A DNA stretch of 64,000 nucleotides, taken from assembly GCA_016858145.1 (NCBI GenBank), contig JAEHOE010000004.1:434001-498000 (forward strand). Reading direction: 5' to 3'. The position numbers and the translations under genes were made by a program. Positions within the stretch are counted from its first letter, which is position 1; every line of letters begins with the position of its first letter. The notes beneath the pieces were generated by a model. It was given only the letters and a program-made list of their open reading frames with translations. It was not told where the DNA came from and made no database searches. This stretch comes from Edaphochlamys debaryana (Eukaryota > Chlorophyta > Chlorophyceae > Chlamydomonadales). Positions 1 to 11,309 of this stretch are shown one piece after another.

Positions 1-99
1 GACACTGCCCTCGCCAACCACCTAGCATCCACTCTCCACTGCACTCTCTGGCCTGGCCTTGACGCCCCGGCGCTCCCTGCCCTGGTCTTGGTCCTGCAG

Positions 100-2214
100 G
101 AGAACCCGCTCGGCTCGCTGCACCTCTTCGTGCTGTTCCACACGTTCGCGGTGGTGCTGCTCTTCCCCGTCATGATCCTGCAGGTGAGCTGGTGGATGGG
201 GTTGATGCGGCGTGCAGCTCGTCAGGGTCTGGGGGATGGGATGGGGTGAACGGCCAGGCGAAGGCTGCTGCGTTGGGCGCGGCGGTGGCCACGATGGCAG
301 GCTCGGACCTGGTAGGCAGCGCATGCAGGGTGGTTTGGCCTGGACGCCTGCCGCAGGAGAGCCGAGGGAGACAGCAAGCAAAGCGGGACGGTAGACCTGG
401 CGGGCGGCTCATTGCGGGATAGGCTGCTTCACGGGCAGGATGCCGTGTGTGCAAAGCGAATAGGATGGCGCAGGGCCGGCTTGCTGAGTCCGCAGTGCTG
501 AGGCCAGGCGACTGCGCCGGTGGCGTAGTTGGCAGCAGGGAGCAGTGCCATCCGCGCACGCGGTTTGGCTCCCTGGCGCTGAGCGCGTGCATGCGGCAAA
601 GCAAAGATGTATGGTTCGCTCCGGTACAGGGGCCGATGTGGGTTGGCCCGGAGTCCAATCTGGTTGGCCAACCCACATCGACCCTCTCAGAGCACGGAGC
701 ACTTTCAACGCCCTCCCCAGGGGCGACGCAATCCCGCACACCCTCGGCACCCCTTACCCCTCGGTGGGCGCTCGGCTCAGACTCCTTCTCCCCCTACTCC
801 TTCCCTTCCCGCACCCCCCCCCCCCCGCAGGCGATCACGGGGGCGCTGTACGGGCTGTACGCGGGCCTGGTGGTGTCGTGGCTGGCGTCCAGCGTGGGCC
901 AGGCGCTTGCCTTCCTGCTGGGGCGGTACCTGTTCCGCGCCTCGGTCAAGTCGTACCTGCTGCAGCGGGTGCCAAACTTCCCGCAGATAGTGAGCGGGGC
1001 GGGCGGGGTGGGCGTGGAGGAAGCGTCCGGGGAGCACAGCGGCTCGAGAGCACAGCGTCGGGGCAGAGCGGCGCAGCGAAGCGAGGGGCTAGAGACGGGT
1101 GGGGGCGCAGGGCGTACGGGCAGAGCGCCACATCGAAGGGGGGGAGGGGCTGGGGTTGCCAGGCGTTGGGGCAGAGCACCGAAATAAAGCTGGCGGGCGA
1201 GAGGGGTGGGCGGCGGGCCTTCGAGGTAGAGCCGTGTCCAGGGCTGGGGCGGCGGAACTTCAACGACGCAGGGTGGCGGCCTGGCTGCACGGCTGCACAT
1301 TAGAGCCATGCGTGGATCCAGGGGTGGCGGCACGGGCCCGGGCCGGCTGCTGCGCTCGAGCACACCGTGCGAATTGCTGGGAGGGAAGACGGGTCCGAAG
1401 CCGCTTGCTGGTCCCTCCAGCCGCGGCCTGCCCTCGTCCATGCGGCGTGCCTCCTTCACCTAACGGTGCCACCATTGTCTCATCCTCGCATGGACCTCGC
1501 GGCGTTCACGTATGCTCCCGTGGTTCCTAAGCCCCGCCCCGCTGCCCCCTTGCGCTCTTTGAACCCCTCCAGGAGGCAGCCATCAAGAAGGAGGGCTGGA
1601 AGCTCATGTGCCTGCTGCGCCTCTCGCCCATCCTGCCCTACAACATCCTAAACTACGCGGCCGCGCTCACACCCATATCATTCTTCGCGTACACGCTCTC
1701 GTCCGCGGCCGCGATCATTCCTTGGACAATACTCTACGTATACCTAGGTGAGGTGGCCGGCAGCGGGCGTGCGGGTGCTGGGGTCCACGGCGCTTGGGTC
1801 GCGCATGCCCCGCAGCCAGCGGGTGCTCTGCTTGCATGCTGGCTTGCTGCAGTCAGAGCTGGCACTGCCGGCGCCGCAGCACTAAGCGGTGCCCTGCTGC
1901 TTGACTGCTGCTAACGCGTTGACCAACCCGCAGGCACGCTCTCGACCCGGGCACTGGCGGAGCTGGCACGGGGGAAGCTCGTGACGCACTATCCCAACGG
2001 CGAGGGGGCGCACGAGGGCAGCAACGTGCGCGTGATGCTCAGCTCCGCCATCTACATGGCTGCCCTGGCGGCCACCATAGTCTACGGCTACGTGCTGAGC
2101 AAACGGGCGATAACGTCCGTGCTCAAGTCCGTTTCGGATACGGGGCAAGGCGCCGGGCCCGAGCCAGGGGGCGCTAGCGACGTGGAGTTAGCCGGGACAG
2201 CCGCCAAGGCATAG
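100..2214 (+). CDS. TVP38/TMEM64-family (VTT/DedA) membrane protein, 3' part
   Basis: Multi-pass membrane protein of the SNARE-associated Golgi / VTT family, members of which act in Golgi and ER membranes and in some cases scramble lipids. The 5' end lies before the window. Visible exons are 100-183, 831-989, 1573-1747 and 1934-2214, with matching phases, encoding 232 residues. The family signature is clear: the second exon begins AITGALYGLYAG and continues to a GRYLFR motif, and the third carries LLRLSPILPYNILNYAAAL followed by a hydrophobic helix. The last exon has a final membrane segment and a polar tail. The first visible exon is itself hydrophobic (LFVLFHTFAVVLLFPVMIL). Family assignment is secure; substrate and exact compartment are not shown by the sequence. 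Intron 1 carries a perfect 15-bp hairpin. Confidence 0.88.
634..680. repeat. Perfect 15-bp inverted repeat in an intron
   Basis: Arms 634-648 (CGATGTGGGTTGGCC) and 666-680 are exact reverse complements separated by a 17-nt loop. The element lies in the 647-bp intron of the VTT gene, about 150 bp before its acceptor. It could be a solo footprint of a small inverted-repeat element or an RNA hairpin; nothing shows function. Confidence 0.8.
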
Positions 2215-3238
2215 CGTCCAGGGAAGGGGTTAAGGGCGGGCAGGGGGTGGCTGCAGGGGTTGACTGTTAGGGGATGAGGTAGCTGTTGACCAGACGCGGT
2301 GTGACATAGCGTTAGAGACCAGAGACCGGAGACCTCAAGCGTAGCCGACAGCATGCAGACATGGCTGTGCTTGGAGAGAGGGTGCACGGTGCCTAGATTG
2401 GCTCAGATGAGTTGTAGGCGAGGACGGCATGGAGCCTAGCAGGGTCTTGCCCCCGGGGTGCACCGCTTCCGCCGAGGGTTGCCTAGTGAAGTGCTTGCAG
2501 GCGAGGGGTGCCGCCTGTGCGGATCGGAGGAGCGTTGTCGTGCGCAGTAGCAAGGCTGAGCCACAGGCCAGGTGTAAGCTGCGCTTCACTCATATGCCTA
2601 TGTGGAAAGGTCCGTCAGTCTTGGGGTAGGGTCAGAGCTCAGAGGCGTCTAAACGCACGTGCGTGCGGTGGGGGGCGCGGGGCAGGGCGGGGCGGGGCGC
2701 CGCGGGCGGAGGCTGTTGCGCGAGAGGCAGGAAGCGCGCGATCAAACCCCAGTCTTCGCGAGGCGAGCAATCGCCGCCCTCATCAGCAGTCGCTCTTCCC
2801 TTCCCGGCACCGCTTGCATCTCTGGCGGATGCATCGGGGCCGCGCGCGCTACGGGCGCGGGGCTTCGGGAATCCCGCGTGAAGCTCCACAGCCGCGAGCC
2901 GAGCTCCGTGCGGTGCAAGCGCTTCTGGACGACCCGGGAATGTGCTACATTCACTTGTGTGCTGCGGCACACGCGGGTTGCATCGCGGTAGCAACTGCAA
3001 ATGCTGCGGGCACCGGCATGGGGGCCTGGCCATCTTCTTCAACTCGGCAGCCCACCGCTTCTGCATTCACCGTTCCCGCATAGCCATTCATACGTGTAAC
3101 CTCTTACGCTGCACCGGACTACCCCACCTGCCCCGCCCCGCCCCTCTAGCTTCGACTCCCATTCAAGCATACATGTTTCGCGCCTAAGGGCGCGGCCTTC
3201 GGCGGGGCCCCGCTCCATAGCTTGGGGATACGTAGCAA
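2215..3238. other. Intergenic, no gene seen
   Basis: Holds the 3' UTR of the VTT gene, with TGTAA at 2573-2577, and the upstream region of the cyclophilin gene. A GGGGC-rich patch at about 2670-2710 is the only notable composition. No coding region with family resemblance or splice support was found. Confidence 0.6.
2573..2577 (+). promoter_or_regulatory. Candidate polyadenylation signal TGTAA
   Basis: TGTAA about 360 nt after the VTT stop. TGTAA is the usual chlorophyte poly(A) signal. The placement is reasonable, but the motif is short. Confidence 0.45.
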
Positions 3239-5177
3239 ATGGATAAGCTCATAAGGATGGGGCCTGCACCGATTCTAGAGTCTCGCAAGGTGCAATCGCG
3301 GGCTGGTTCCTGGAAGGCGCCGCTGGTGCTCATCCTGCTCACCATCATGGTGTCGCTTGGGACGATCTATATCGGTGAGCCGAAAGCCGGGACCTGCGGA
3401 CCGCGCTGGTTCGCCTCCGCAGCTGAGCCCGCCCGATCCCGCGCAGTGCACAAGTCTCACAGCAAGACGAGCCGCAGCCGCTACGGCTCTGCAAACACTG
3501 AGGAGGATGACCTGGAGATGCTTAAGGCGCTGGACGCCATCAACGAGATGAACGCGAACACGCCCCCGCCCCCGTCGCTCTCCCGGGAGACATGCCACAC
3601 GGAGGAGCACTCGGAAATCGACGGGCGCGTGGTCAAGTGGGGAGCAGACCACTTCCAGGTAAGCCACAGGCCAAGCCGTGGGGGTCCGGAGCGCGCTCCT
3701 GGCCTGCGGCCTGCAGAGTTCGACTGGGGCGTGTTTCCCTAGCTGAGGGGTCCCACGTGCACCTCCAGTTAACTCTTCAGCCCCACCCAGCCCCGCAACC
3801 GTCTCCCCACGCACCCCAACTCAGCCCTCACCACCTGCTGCAACCCCCTCACTGACAGGAGACCGCGGGCGACTGCTGTGCCGCATGCACCAACCACGCG
3901 GACTGCAACGTGTGGGTGTGGTGCGCCAACCCCAGCGGCTGCGGCAGCGGGCGGCAGTATAAGGAGTGCTGGCTCAAGAAGAACACCGTGAAGAACATCA
4001 TCGACAGCAAGGGCTACGCCCACCCGGGTGAGACCTGTTCCGCTCTCTTTCCCCCTTCTTCACGCCTCCGCTAAACCCGCCATGCCTCTCACGCGCTGCC
4101 CATGCTACGCCAGCAAGGCCCCGGTGCTGACCGCCCTGTCTCACGTGGCCTTGCATGTGCCCTCTCTGCAGGTATCCCCTGGACCTCGGGTGCGCTCTAC
4201 CCCCCCGAGGAGCGGCTCCGCGTGCTAGAGAAGGAGCGGCTGAGGCTGGAGGCGCTGCGGGACAACCCCGAGCTCCCCCTGGTCTTCCTGGACGTGAACA
4301 TCAAGGGTGGGTCGGCCTGGGACTGGGGCCGGGGAGGACAGGTTGCGTATGGGCCCGCGGGTGCTCTGTTGACGCCGTGCTGAACGGGTGTCAGCGGGGT
4401 AGGCTGTTGCGCGCACACAGTAGCGGCAGACGCGCGTTTCATGGCGTGGTCCGGGTAACGCGATGTGGGTCGGCGGGGCACGGCACTAAACTCCCTTTCC
4501 GCCCCGGCTTGGCTCCCGTTCGTCCCCTGGACAGGCAAGTACGTTGGGCGCATCAAGATCGTTCTATTCAAGAACGAGGCGCCCCGTGCGGCCGAGAACT
4601 TCCGCGCGCTGTGCACGGGCGAGAAGGGCGTGGTGCCGCAGGGCCACGAGGGCGCGGGGCGGCCGTACCACCTCAAGGGCTCCACATTCTACCGCATCAT
4701 CGACCGCTTCATCGACCAGTCCGGCGCCAACACCGAGTCCATATACGGCGGCGCCTTCAAGGATGACCCCGGCGGCCTGGCGCTCAAGCACGACCGCAAG
4801 GTGGGGCTGGGGATGGGGCCACGGGGGATGGGGCTCGTAGGGCTGTGACCGAATGGCTGAAATCTGCACTGCTGCCAGAAAGCCAATCCTCCGAAGCACG
4901 AGCTCACCCTGCCCCCTCTCTTCCGCCTCCTCCCTACCTCCTCACCCGTCAGGGCCTTCTGTCCATGGCAAACGCGGGCCCCGACACCAACACCAGCCAC
5001 TTCTCCATCCTCATGTCGCCCGCGCCCCACCTGGACGGCCACTACACCATCTTCGGGGAGGTGGTGGAGGGGCTCGAGGTGGCGGAGAAGATCAACGCCC
5101 TGGCCCGCGGCAAGCCCAGCAACACGGCCGGGCCCGAGGAGGAGGCGGTCATTGTGGAGAGCGGCCAGCTGAGGTAG
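3239..5177 (+). CDS. Membrane-anchored PAN/Apple-domain cyclophilin (peptidyl-prolyl isomerase)
   Basis: Six exons: 3239-3374, 3447-3658, 3859-4027, 4172-4306, 4535-4800, 4953-5177; 380 residues. The protein has a signal-anchor helix at about residues 25-45 (LVLILLTIMVSLGTIYI), a polar linker, a cysteine-rich PAN/Apple-like domain at about 93-160 (CCAACTNHADC then CWLK), a charged helix, and a cyclophilin domain from about 209 to the end. Cyclophilin landmarks are AENFRALCTGEKG, FYRII with the catalytic Arg, the downstream Gln, SMANAGPDTN and FGEVVEG. The Trp that contacts cyclosporin in human CypA is His here (PHLDG). The topology suggests a secretory-pathway or surface foldase whose PAN domain binds protein or carbohydrate; that is inference. 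The first intron is 72 nt and leaves the frame open if retained. Confidence 0.88.
3375..3446 (+). other. 72-nt intron that keeps the frame if retained
   Basis: GTGAGC donor and CGCAG acceptor. The length is a multiple of three and there is no stop in frame, so retention would insert 24 residues just after the membrane anchor of the PAN-cyclophilin. Confidence 0.5.
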
Positions 5178-6509
5178 AGGGAAGGAACCCGCTCAGGGCT
5201 CCAGGCTTGATTTATGCGGAGGAGAGTCGAGGAGAAGCAGCAGTTATGGGGTGGTGGGTCTGGCCGGGACGCGGCAGGCCGGGCTGGTATGAGTCTGCTG
5301 TTGAGCCTGCTGTTGGGAGAGGCCGGGAGGGGTGTCAGCAGTCGAATGAGGGGGTACATATGACAGGAAGAGTATTCTTTTGCAGAGGTGCGGGAAGGGC
5401 GGGTCGCGCGCGTGAGGGGGTGGACACGCATGACGGGGATCGTGTGTTAGCAGGTGGGCTGCAGGCGTTCGCGCAGGTGCTGGCGAGGCTTCGTCTCTGC
5501 CCTGGCTCTGGGGCATCGGAGGGGTTAGGCATGGACAGGCAGCTCCGTATCTGCGCCATTCAACATCGGATGAATGTGCACATAAGAGAGAGGACGAGAG
5601 GAGACAATGGCACCAAGTCGAGCTGGCCTGCATCTCGGCTGGCGTGTAAGGAGCATGGAAAGCCAACTCGACTGTGTGCCCTCTGCGCTGCCCTCAATGC
5701 CATCGGTTGGCAGCGGCAAGTCCGGTGTAAGGAGACCGGTGCGTGATGTTCTTATGTCTACCCTGTCCTGGCCACGCGGGGCAGCCTTAGCATGCATGCA
5801 GGGTTGTTCGGCGCCGTGCCGGCCGCGCTCTGTGAGATGGAGAGCTCGGGGTTGCTGCGTGGGTCAATGGGAGCAATGTGGAGAGCGGAGGGGAGGGGCT
5901 GTCCTCGGAGGTGGCGGGCGGACTGGGAGGGCAGTCGGGGGAACCCGCGTGGGCACGTCGGCGAGGCTGGTCAATGCAAACCGGCAACGCCAGATCGCCC
6001 CTCTACGCACTAAGTTCTTGAGAAGCGCAGGTAGTCTTTATAGTTAGCACTGGAGCACTGCACCTGACGCGGAGACCTGTCCCAAAGCTTCCCTGTTCTT
6101 CCGCTGTTGCCCTGCGCCTCTATCACACTCCTCCACCCTTCTCACACTCAAGGAAAACGTACCTAGCTTAGGAACAGGTCTGGAGCGCACTCGGTGGCAT
6201 AGCTGCTCGCGATCAGCTGTTCAGGCATGCCTAGGTGCGAGTCAACCAGCCGTCAGGGCATGCATGTCTAAAGCAAAAGCACTTTAGCTACAGGCCAGAG
6301 CAATCGGCCTGAGCCTGCTGGTCTTCGGCGTGCAGGAGCGCATTCTTCCGCTTCGTCTAGTCGAAGGAAGCTCGGCCGCCAGGCCTCGAGGCTCCTGGCG
6401 GCCGGACGTCAGCTGTAGCTAGCACCCCGGGGGAATTGCTGGCGGGGCGAGCAGCCCACGCAAACCCGCCCTCGCGGCAGCAGCAAGGGGAGTCCCCAGG
6501 CGAGCAGCC
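5178..6509. other. Intergenic, no gene seen
   Basis: 3' UTR of the cyclophilin gene, with TGTAA at 5645-5649 and 5726-5730, then the 5' region of the AP-1 mu gene. Open frames here show no family resemblance and no consistent splice sites. Confidence 0.6.
5645..5730 (+). promoter_or_regulatory. Two candidate TGTAA polyadenylation signals
   Basis: TGTAA at 5645-5649 and 5726-5730, about 470 and 550 nt after the cyclophilin stop, both followed by GGAG. Alternative 3' ends are possible. Confidence 0.4.
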
Positions 6510-9500
6510 ATGACCATCTCGGCCATCTTCTTCCTGGACATTAAGGGGAGAATCATCATCTTCCGTGACTATCGCGGGGATGTCTCGCCCAAGTATGCGG
6601 AGAAGTTCATGTCCAAAATCAACGAAATGGAGGAGGCGGGCAAGCTCAGCCCGGTAATCTACGACGAGGGGGTCACATACCTGTATCTGCAAGTGGCGAA
6701 CCTCTACCTGCTCGCGGTCACGCGGACGAACGTGAATGCGTGCTCCACGCTGGTCTTCCTGCACCGGCTAGTGGACGTGTTCAAGCACTACTTCCAGGTG
6801 CGGAGCTGGGGGTGGGGTTGGACGCATGTGCCCCGGGGCATTGGGGGAGAGCGGGGGAAGGCGTCGGGGGGTCGGGTCGGGGCGCCTGCGTGCCGAGGCG
6901 TGCCCGAGTGGCGTGCCGAGGTGTCGCAGGTACCATCGCCCTGGGGTTCGCTGGCCTGTGCTCGAGGCTCCCTGCTTAGGGCAGGGGAGATGCATGCGCA
7001 GCAGGGAGGAACAGGGCCTGGTTGTTACCTCGGGACCAGGGCCGTGGGAAGTGGTGCCTCGAGCGTCCTCTCCACATATGGCGCTGCGGACCATGGGCGC
7101 TACGGCCAGAGGAGCCCATGCTCATGCCTGTTTCGTATAGCGGGCTTCGGCACATCGCTGTCATGCCTCAATGCCCGACCGGGCCCTGGACTCAGCGGTG
7201 CGCCTCGTTCCAAGAGCCCTGCCCCCCTCGCCTCCCCCGCACTTGCTCACCGAAACCCCTCAACCCCTCATCCCCGGCAGGAGCTGGAGGAGGAGTCGCT
7301 GCGAGACAACTTCGTGATCGTGTACGAGCTGCTCGATGAGGTCATGGACTTCGGGTATCCGCAGGTGCGGCGCACGGACCCATGCAGCCTGCTGGGGGGA
7401 TGGGAGGGATGACACAGCGGGGTGGAGTGGGAAGCCCTTGGCGCGCGGGGAGCCGGACGTCGCCGGGAGCCGGCGCCTGGGAGCTGCTGGGAATGCCGCC
7501 GGGCTCAAGCCAAGAGCCTTACTGGCGGCCAAGTGCTTTATTTCGGGAGGCTTGGGGTCCGCACCGACAGTAACGGGCGGCTGCCACTTACTACCACATC
7601 TGCTCCGGCCAGCCACCTGCCGAGCGACTGTTTGCCAGCCGGCTTACGTGAGCAGCACTCAACGCACTCCCCCAGCCTCTACGTTGCCTCTGGGGACAGG
7701 GGGAGTGCGTGAGGTGCTGTTCCCGTAAGCCGCCTGGAAAGGTAGAGGCTTGCACGAGCATTGCCCCAGCCGCAGCCACCCCCGTGGTGCTGCTCCTTCC
7801 CCCATCCCCCCCCCCGCCACCCACCCACACCTTCCCACTCACCCCCAGCAATCCCTATAGACCAAGATCCTCGCCTTCGTGTATCTGCCGGCACTCCCGC
7901 ATGGACATTGCCTAAGCGCCGCTCCCACCCACCCGCTCTGCCGCTGATGCCCGCTGTCCCCCGTCCACCCCCTCCCCACCTCTCTCCCCACCAGTTCACG
8001 GAGGCCAAGATCCTGGCCGAGTACATCAAGACGGACGCCTACAAGATGGAGGCGGCCGTGAAGCCGCCCATGGCCGTCACCAACGCCGTGTCGTGGCGCA
8101 TGGAGGGCATCCGGCACAAGAAGAACGAGGTCTTCCTGGACGTGGTGGAGTCCGTCAACCTGCTCGTGTCGTCCACGGGGCAGGTGCGCTTGCGCTTGCG
8201 TGCTTGCTTGTGTGGGGCACGTGTGCGGAGGGAATCCTGGGCGTGACCGCGGCAGGCACACGTGGAGTCACACCTTGCTGCCGCACGCAGCAGCTGGACG
8301 CCACGCCTCCACACCTGACCCCAACTGGCCCTCCCCCCTCGCCCCGCCCAGGTGGTGCTGTCGGACGTGGTGGGCGTGCTCAAGATGCGGGCCTACCTGT
8401 CGGGCATGCCCGAGTGCAAGCTGGGGCTAAACGACAAGGTGGGGGGGGGGGGGCAGGGAACAGGGAGGCAAGGGGAGGGTGGTGCAGGGCACAGCTGGGG
8501 CAAGCCCCTCACCGGTGCATGGATGGTCCTCACCGCTCGTCGCCACCCTGCTTGCCCCCGCCTGGACCGTCCACAGGTGCTGTTCGAGTCGCAGGGCCGC
8601 ACCTCCAAGCAGGTACGCACCTCCCCGAGCGCGCGTTCTCCCCAGTATCCGAGGCGCTGTCCCCACCTCGCCCTGCCTGCCTGCCCCTCGAACGCAGCGG
8701 GGCTCCCACACCAAGTCGCCCCCAACCCCCACACCCAGTCCAGCCTAACCCAACCCACGTCAGCCCAACTCAAACCCCAACCCTGCCCCTCACCGCTCCC
8801 TCCCGAGCGCAGAAGGCGGTGGAGCTGGAGGACATCAAGTTCCACCAGTGCGTGCGCCTCGCGCGCTTCGAGAACGACCGCACCATCTCCTTCATCCCGC
8901 CCGACGGAGCATTCGACCTCATGACCTACCGCATCTCGCAGGTGCGGCTTCGTAGGAGGTAGTCTGGAGGGACCGGGGCGGCCGCGGGGACCGGCACGTG
9001 TGCTGCTACCCCAGTCTCCTAGCTCTCGCGGTACACGGCTCTAAAGCACGCCCACGCTGAACCCCTCCCCCCCCTCCCCCACCCCCAGAACATCAAGCCG
9101 CTCATCATGGTGGACTGCCTGGTGGAGAAGCCCTCCCGCTCGCGCACCGAGTACCTGGTCAAGGCGCGGAGCCAGTTCAAGGAGCGCAGCCAGGTGGGGT
9201 GGGGTGTTGCTGGAGGTCACCAGGGCAGGCGGGGCCCGGGGTGGACAGGCGCCTTGCGCCCTGGGTGCCTCAGCACCATCGGCCTCACGCCACCTCGCCC
9301 CGCCGTTCGCGCCGCTACCTCAAACCGGCCAAAGTGGTTTGTCCCCAAAGCGTCGATGCCACTTGCCCAGGCCTTCTCACCCCGCACCCCCCCCCCCCCC
9401 TTCTCCCTCCTCCCCAGGCCAACACGGTGGAGATCATGCTGCCGCTCCCCGCGGACGCCATCTCCCCCGCCATGAAGTGCTCCCAGGGCACGGCCGCCTA

Positions 9501-10290
9501 CGTGCCGGAGAAGTCGGCGCTGGTGTGGACCATCAAGTCCTTCCCGGGTGGGGTGGCGGGGGTCGGGGCTGGGCGGGAAGGTAGCGGAGGGGGTGGGGGA
9601 CAGTCCTTCTCAGGTTGGGGCGGGAGTTGAATGGCTTAGGGACAGGGGCAGATAACGAGTGGGCTAAAGCGGACCAACCATCGGGGCGCGAGCATAGCCA
9701 AGCATGGGGTTCAGGTGGGGGCTTGGGCGTGGAGGCGTGTTGTCTCAACCCTCTCTGCTGTTGCCGGCCCGTCTCCCTGCTGTGCCCCAGGCGGGAAGGA
9801 GTACACGCTGCGCTGCCACTTCGGGCTGCCCTCGGTGGAGGCCGAGGACGAGGGCCGCGGCAAGATGCCGCCCATCAAGGTCAAGTTCGAGATCCCCTTC
9901 TTCACCGTGTCGGGGGTGCAGGTGCGCTTGCGCGTTTACGCGGGTGTGTGGCGTGAGGGAGGTTGGTGCAGCTGCAAGGGGTAGGCCGGACTACAAGCAG
10001 GCGCTGACGGCAGGAGTGAGCCGTACCTGCAACTGGGGGAGGGCTGCGCGATGGTGGCGCGGTGCAGCCTCAGGGGCGGCCCCGACTGCAGCAAGGCTGT
10101 GATGAAGGGAGACGGTTTGCAGCCTCCGGCCACACCTGAGGCCTTGACCACCCTCCCCGCCGCTTGTCGCTCCTTCCACTGCTCCCCTTAGGTCCGCTAC
10201 CTCAAGGTCATTGAGAAAAGCGGCTACCAGGCGCTGCCCTGGGTGCGGTACATCACCACCTCGGGCAACTACGAAATCCGCATGAACTGA
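6510..10290 (+). CDS. AP1M1: AP-1 clathrin adaptor complex, mu subunit
   Basis: Ten exons: 6510-6797, 7281-7364, 7995-8183, 8352-8438, 8577-8612, 8813-8941, 9089-9193, 9418-9547, 9791-9921, 10192-10290; 425 residues, the usual mu1 length. The N-terminal longin-like domain starts [14 protein letters not shown] and contains [20 protein letters not shown]. The C-terminal mu homology domain, which binds YXXphi cargo signals, contains [29 protein letters not shown] and [14 protein letters not shown]. These match mu1 rather than mu2, mu3 or mu4. It works in the AP-1 heterotetramer at the trans-Golgi network and endosomes, selecting membrane cargo for clathrin vesicles. The ATG follows an in-frame gap and matches the family start. 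All phases agree. Confidence 0.97.
7634..7737. repeat. Imperfect palindrome with arms of about 40 bp in an AP1M1 intron
   Basis: Left arm 7634-7673 and right arm about 7699-7737 are imperfect reverse complements: CGCACTCCCCC pairs with GGGGGAGTGCG, and GGCTTACG near the outer end pairs with CGTAAGCC. The loop is about 25 nt. It resembles the core of a small inverted-repeat (MITE-like) element, but no target-site duplication was recognised. Confidence 0.65.
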
Positions 10291-11309
10291 GGCTAAGGAG
10301 GCATGGGGCTGCTTGGGGACTGAGGAGGAGGAGAAGGGGCTTGGGGCCGCTGGGGTGGCGCAGGAGGAGGGGCGGTTGGGGGCGGCTGGTAGGCCCTGGC
10401 GCGTCGCACCGACGGGACGGTTTGGCGAAGAGCTTACGAGCGCCGTTCTGATTGTGTCAGGGCAGTGGCACCTGCAGAGCTGACGAGGGCTCGCTGCTCT
10501 GCATGCCGAGCCCGGGGAAACGGTGTGCTCGGAGCTCAGGGCACGGAGCAAGCGGTGGCTGTGTACATGTTGGGGAATGCACGGACGGACAGCGCTTGAA
10601 GGGGTGATGGGGTCACGGTCGTGTGTGGTTGCTGCGGGGACCGGTCCTGGTGGAGGAAATTCCCTTGGGTAACATGGGCGCTTTCTTGCAAGTTGCCTGC
10701 CACGCGTGGATGGCGTGGGTATACTCCGCATCCACACGCGCCTCAGCACAGTCGGACAGACCCCTGCTCCCGCCAGGTCGTGAGCATGAGCCCCGGCCAA
10801 GCGACAAGCAGAACCATACAGCTCACATCAACTCAGAGGCGCCTCGGCAGGAGAGCGTGGCGCCGACACATGAGCCGCGGCAAAGTGTTCAGTGTTCAGC
10901 TCCATATTTATAACAACACAACCTATGCATTTCAAACAATGTACTTAAGCATACAGCCTGCACCAGCACGGCCACCTGTTGCAACCTGTGCGCGAGCTGT
11001 CAATGTTAGCAACACGCTCCAGCAAGAATGGAGCAAAGCAGCAACCGTGACAACTACCAAGCAAAGTACTGGATCCAGCAGTGCCCGCACTGCGACCGTC
11101 ATCGGCCCCAGCGGCATCCCCAGGCGGGAGCATGTACATGCTCCCACCGCTGCCAGCGCTTGCGGCCGCTTGCAGCGCACGTGCCGTCACGATGCTACCT
11201 TATGCTGCCTCAAAGCGTCCAGGCGGCATCCGGCGTCGGAGAGGTCCACTGCTCCCCGGGAGAGTGGCACGGTCCCACGGATGACGGAGGGGCTCAGGTA
11301 TCCACACCT
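10291..11309. other. Convergent 3' regions, no gene seen
   Basis: Lies between the stop of AP1M1 (+) and the stop of the ARM-like gene (-), so it should hold both 3' UTRs. The stretch around 10895-10960 is clearly AT-richer than its surroundings. No TGTAA was found for either gene and no coding sequence was recognised. Confidence 0.55.

Noticed and set aside
545..1303. 252-codon plus-strand frame across the first VTT intron
   Set aside because: It overlaps VTT exon 831-989 in the wrong frame and has no domain.
6510..10290. AP-2, AP-3 or AP-4 mu subunit
   Set aside because: The [29 protein letters not shown] and [11 protein letters not shown] blocks and the 425-residue length fit mu1.
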